From Bacteroidales bacterium (GTDB lineage: Bacteria > Bacteroidota > Bacteroidia > Bacteroidales > Paludibacteraceae): 23,572 nt of DNA. Shown here piece after piece: positions 21,571 through 23,572 of this stretch. The notes under the pieces were generated by a model that was not told where the DNA came from, searched no databases, and saw only the letters and a list, made by a program, of their open reading frames with translations. The position numbers and the translations under genes were made by a program. The stretch lies in NCBI GenBank assembly GCA_900767385.1, contig CAAFYY010000089.1, positions 1 through 23,572 on the forward strand, read 5' to 3'. Position 1 is the stretch's first letter; the number at the start of each line of letters is the position of its first letter.

Positions 21571-22854
21571 TTATTTCTTGTGTGTCATGATGTCGAGCAC
21601 TACGCGGTCGGTCTCGTTCATGCCGTCGCGACCGATACGGGTGAGGTTGCGGATGGTCTGGTCGACGTCGTCGTCCACGATGCCTTCCATAGCAGATACA
21701 CATTTTCCTTCCATCGCCAACAAGGCAGCCAAGACGGCTGAGCTGACACCACTGGTAACCTTCAGTGCGCAACTTGGTTTGGCACCGTCGCAAAGCATGC
21801 CTGAGATATTACCAACCATGTTCTTGACAGCAGAGCAGATCTGTTCGTAGCCACCGCCCATCAACATGGTGACGCCGCAGCTTGAACCTGTGGCAGCCAC
21901 AACGCAACCGCAGAGAGCAGACAATCGTCCAAGACTCTGTTTGATATAGATAACAGTGAGGTGGCTCATCACCAAAGCACGGATGTATTCCTCTTCGGAG
22001 TTGCCGTTGTCGCGCGCGAAGACTACGACTGGCATGGTGGCTGAGATACCTTGGTTGCCACTGCCTGAGTTGCTCATGACAGGGAACATGGCGCCTGCCA
22101 TACGGGCATCGCAAGCGGCAGATGTCTCAGCGAGGATATGGGTGTAGATGCTGTTGCCGAGCACCTTGGCACTGCGGTCGGATTGTGCAATCAGTCTGCC
22201 GCTCTCGTGACCGTAGTGTCCTTTCATTGACTCCTTGGAGACGTTGCCGTTGAGGTTGGCAGACTCCAGAATGAAACGAAGTTCGTCGAGAGGTGCGGTG
22301 GTTGCAAACTCATAGACTTTCTTCAAGGTGAGTTTGAGACCATCCTCTTCTGCAACGGCTTTGCTCTCCAACGCCTTCTCCATGATGACGTCATTGTTCT
22401 TCTTGAGAAGGATGAAGTTGGTGTGGATGCCAGCGATGATGGCAGTTGCTGTCTCATTGCCTGCTGAGCAAAGCACCTCGATATAGAGTTTCTCGGTAGT
22501 ATCTTTGTGTTCGATAGAGATACGTTTTTCGGCGATATATGCCTTGCCGTTTTCAACAGCTGCAGGTGTGCAATCTTTCAGCACCTCAAGTTGATATTCG
22601 CTCTTGCCGATGAGTGCGCCGAGTGCGATGGCGATAGGAAGACCTACCATGCCTGTGCCTGGGATGCCTACGCCCATGGCGTTTTTCAACATATTGGCAC
22701 TTAATTTGACGTTTATTTTCTCCGGACGGGTGCCAAGAATTTCGGTGGCTTTTGCAACACAGAGGGCCACAGCGATTGGTTCTGTACAACCAATAGCAGG
22801 AACAACCTCGCTATTGATGAGTTTGATTATCTCTTTACGTTCTGCTAATTCCAT
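21571..22854 (-). CDS. UPF0597 / cysteine desulfidase (CyuA-like), serine dehydratase alpha type
   Basis: The 427-residue cytoplasmic protein has the UPF0597 opening EIIKLINSEVVPAIGCTEPIAVAL, with Cys23, an ANMLKNAMGVGIPGTGMVGLPIA segment, and later CGCVVAATGSSCG (about 310-325) and GAKPSCALK. These cysteines match the expected Fe-S ligands of the serine dehydratase alpha fold. Family members degrade L-cysteine to sulfide, ammonia and pyruvate; the substrate here is not certain. ATG 22854 is chosen over upstream in-frame GTG codons near 22881 because family proteins start at this position. A hairpin (22872-22897) lies in the leader. The gene appears monocistronic. Confidence 0.92.
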   Translation of the reverse strand: MELAERKEIIKLINSEVVPAIGCTEPIAVALCVAKATEILGTRPEKINVKLSANMLKNAMGVGIPGTGMVGLPIAIALGALIGKSEYQLEVLKDCTPAAVENGKAYIAEKRISIEHKDTTEKLYIEVLCSAGNETATAIIAGIHTNFILLKKNNDVIMEKALESKAVAEEDGLKLTLKKVYEFATTAPLDELRFILESANLNGNVSKESMKGHYGHESGRLIAQSDRSAKVLGNSIYTHILAETSAACDARMAGAMFPVMSNSGSGNQGISATMPVVVFARDNGNSEEEYIRALVMSHLTVIYIKQSLGRLSALCGCVVAATGSSCGVTMLMGGGYEQICSAVKNMVGNISGMLCDGAKPSCALKVTSGVSSAVLAALLAMEGKCVSAMEGIVDDDVDQTIRNLTRIGRDGMNETDRVVLDIMTHKK

Positions 22855-22871
22855 AAGATTCAAATTGTTAT

Positions 22872-22897
22872 ACTGCACCACCCTTTCGGGCGGCAGT
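22872..22897 (-). promoter_or_regulatory. GNRA-capped hairpin in the desulfidase leader
   Basis: On the minus strand CCGCCC and GGGTGG pair around a GAAA tetraloop, with an outer ACTG/CAGT stem across a 2-base bulge. It ends 17 bases before the ATG at 22854, so it could affect translation or mRNA stability. No riboswitch class is recognised. Confidence 0.45.
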
Positions 22898-22913
22898 TTA
22901 GTATTTTACTCTG

Positions 22914-22944
22914 CAAATTTCGTTTTTTTTATTGAGTTATGCAA
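22914..22944 (-). promoter_or_regulatory. Promoter of the desulfidase-type gene
   Basis: On the minus strand TTG (22944-22942), exactly 20 bases, then GAAATTTG (22921-22914). The -7 box departs from TAnnTTTG only at its first base. Confidence 0.6.
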
Positions 22945-22983
22945 GTTTACGCTGACTGAATTTCGTGACCATAGTGGCTTTTC

Positions 22984-23026
22984 AAAAAAGAATGGTCCAG
23001 ACATTGTCGCTTCTTGTCTGAACCAT
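22984..23026 (-). terminator. Rho-independent terminator of the AlkZ-like gene
   Basis: ATGGTcCAGACA (22992-23003) pairs with TGTCTGaACCAT (23015-23026) with one mismatch. On the minus strand CTTTTTTG follows. It lies 35 bases after the stop codon at 23061. Confidence 0.88.
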
Positions 23027-23060
23027 ACTTTATGCTGTCTTGTAGAGTTGTGTTTGTGTC

Positions 23061-23572
23061 TTATTTCAGGAAGGCTTCAATGGTCTTTTCTGCTATGTCT
23101 GGAAAGTTGTTACGGAGCGTCTCCTTGAGTATTTGATAAGACTGCTCAGGAGTGTATTGCTCAGCATTATTAACAAGGATGCTACCATAGAGTGCCTCTG
23201 GCGTGGTGTAGCGTGCTACGCCCCAACCGTAGCTCTTGCCGTGTTTGTCAAGACTGTATTCGAAGTCGGCAATGACGACATGGGTGTCGTGCATCAGTCG
23301 CTCCATAATGGGCTCTATCGGCAGTTTGCCTTCTGCGCGGTCTTTCTCTGCAGTATGTTTGCCTCTCCGACTGGCGAAGTCAAGTTGCTGACGGAGTTGT
23401 TTGACGGTTACCTCACCGTTCTCGCGTATAACCTCCAGCACGATGCGATCCAGTTCCCGTTGGTCGGAAGTTCGGCGTGAGACATCGGTATGACGGCGGT
23501 AGTTGATGAGATGTGGGAAGAGTTCCAGTGTGATATAGGCTGCTTTCTTGTTGAAAAATTTGCCGTAGGCAC
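23061..23572 (-). CDS. AlkZ-related winged-helix protein, 5' part missing
   Basis: The frame is open from the right window edge to the stop at 23061, about 169 residues of the C-terminal part. Near the edge it reads AYGKFFNKKAAYITLELFP and NYRRHTDV. It then has VTVKQLRQQLDFASRRGKH, VVIADFEYSLDKHGKSYGW, and a YTTPEALYG segment. This resembles the winged-helix (HTH_42) proteins related to DNA glycosylase AlkZ, which removes bulky or crosslinked bases. The catalytic part cannot be judged because the N-terminal part lies outside. A GTG at 23441 is internal and not the start. Confidence 0.78.
   Translation of the reverse strand, partial: AYGKFFNKKAAYITLELFPHLINYRRHTDVSRRTSDQRELDRIVLEVIRENGEVTVKQLRQQLDFASRRGKHTAEKDRAEGKLPIEPIMERLMHDTHVVIADFEYSLDKHGKSYGWGVARYTTPEALYGSILVNNAEQYTPEQSYQILKETLRNNFPDIAEKTIEAFLK

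Overview
The window looks like chromosomal DNA of a Bacteroidales bacterium, most likely Prevotella or a close relative. The reasons are: repeated promoters of the Bacteroidetes type (TTG or TTTG, about 20 bases, then TAnnTTTG) with almost no Shine-Dalgarno sites; an OmpA-family lipoprotein with the TPR / PD40 propeller / CarboxypepD_reg / OmpA_C layout known from type IX secretion organisms; and many secreted proteins whose signal peptides end in AQ or GQ. It is mainly core chromosome. I see no tRNA, rRNA, CRISPR array, transposase or phage gene.

Layout. Bases 1-435 are non-coding: three 42-bp tandem repeats, an AT-rich palindrome and a promoter. A three-gene plus-strand operon follows (436-2206: DUF1295 membrane enzyme, Nim-like flavoprotein, small membrane-anchored protein). 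It converges, with a 16-base overlap, on a long minus-strand block (2191-10662). From left to right this block holds a ComEC-like channel, a Tyr-rich secreted repeat protein, two paralogous outer-membrane-type proteins, an operon of cyclophilin PPIase / LMW tyrosine phosphatase / two tiny membrane proteins, a His-rich COG0523 GTPase, and RlmH. Between the PPIase and GTPase genes lies a 486-base gap that holds an apparent free-standing structured RNA (about 8345-8484) with its own promoter and terminator.

Divergently from rlmH, a TTG-N20-TATCTTTG promoter (10670-10700) starts a roughly 10-kb plus-strand run: nadC, a helical protein, a metallophosphoesterase-propeller fusion, a PorE-like lipoprotein, thyA, a CarboxypepD_reg protein, an outer-membrane barrel and two unrecognised small proteins. 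Most gaps are 0-27 bases, and the run ends at a strong hairpin (20831-20865). This joins NAD and dTMP synthesis genes with cell-envelope genes.

The 20821-21550 segment is unlike its surroundings. It has a GC-rich patch with a 32-codon minus-strand ORF, three copies of an ACGGAGA motif (two of them as hairpin arms), a good promoter, and a small secreted-protein gene whose 3' end looks fused or frameshifted. On the minus strand beyond it are a UPF0597 / cysteine-desulfidase-type protein and the 3' part of an AlkZ-like winged-helix gene that runs off the right edge.

I see no clear multi-gene defence or mobile system. The best leads for something new are the structured RNA at 8345-8484, the odd 20.8-21.5 kb segment, the tandem repeats at the left edge, and the Tyr-rich repeat protein with an atypical strong ribosome binding site.
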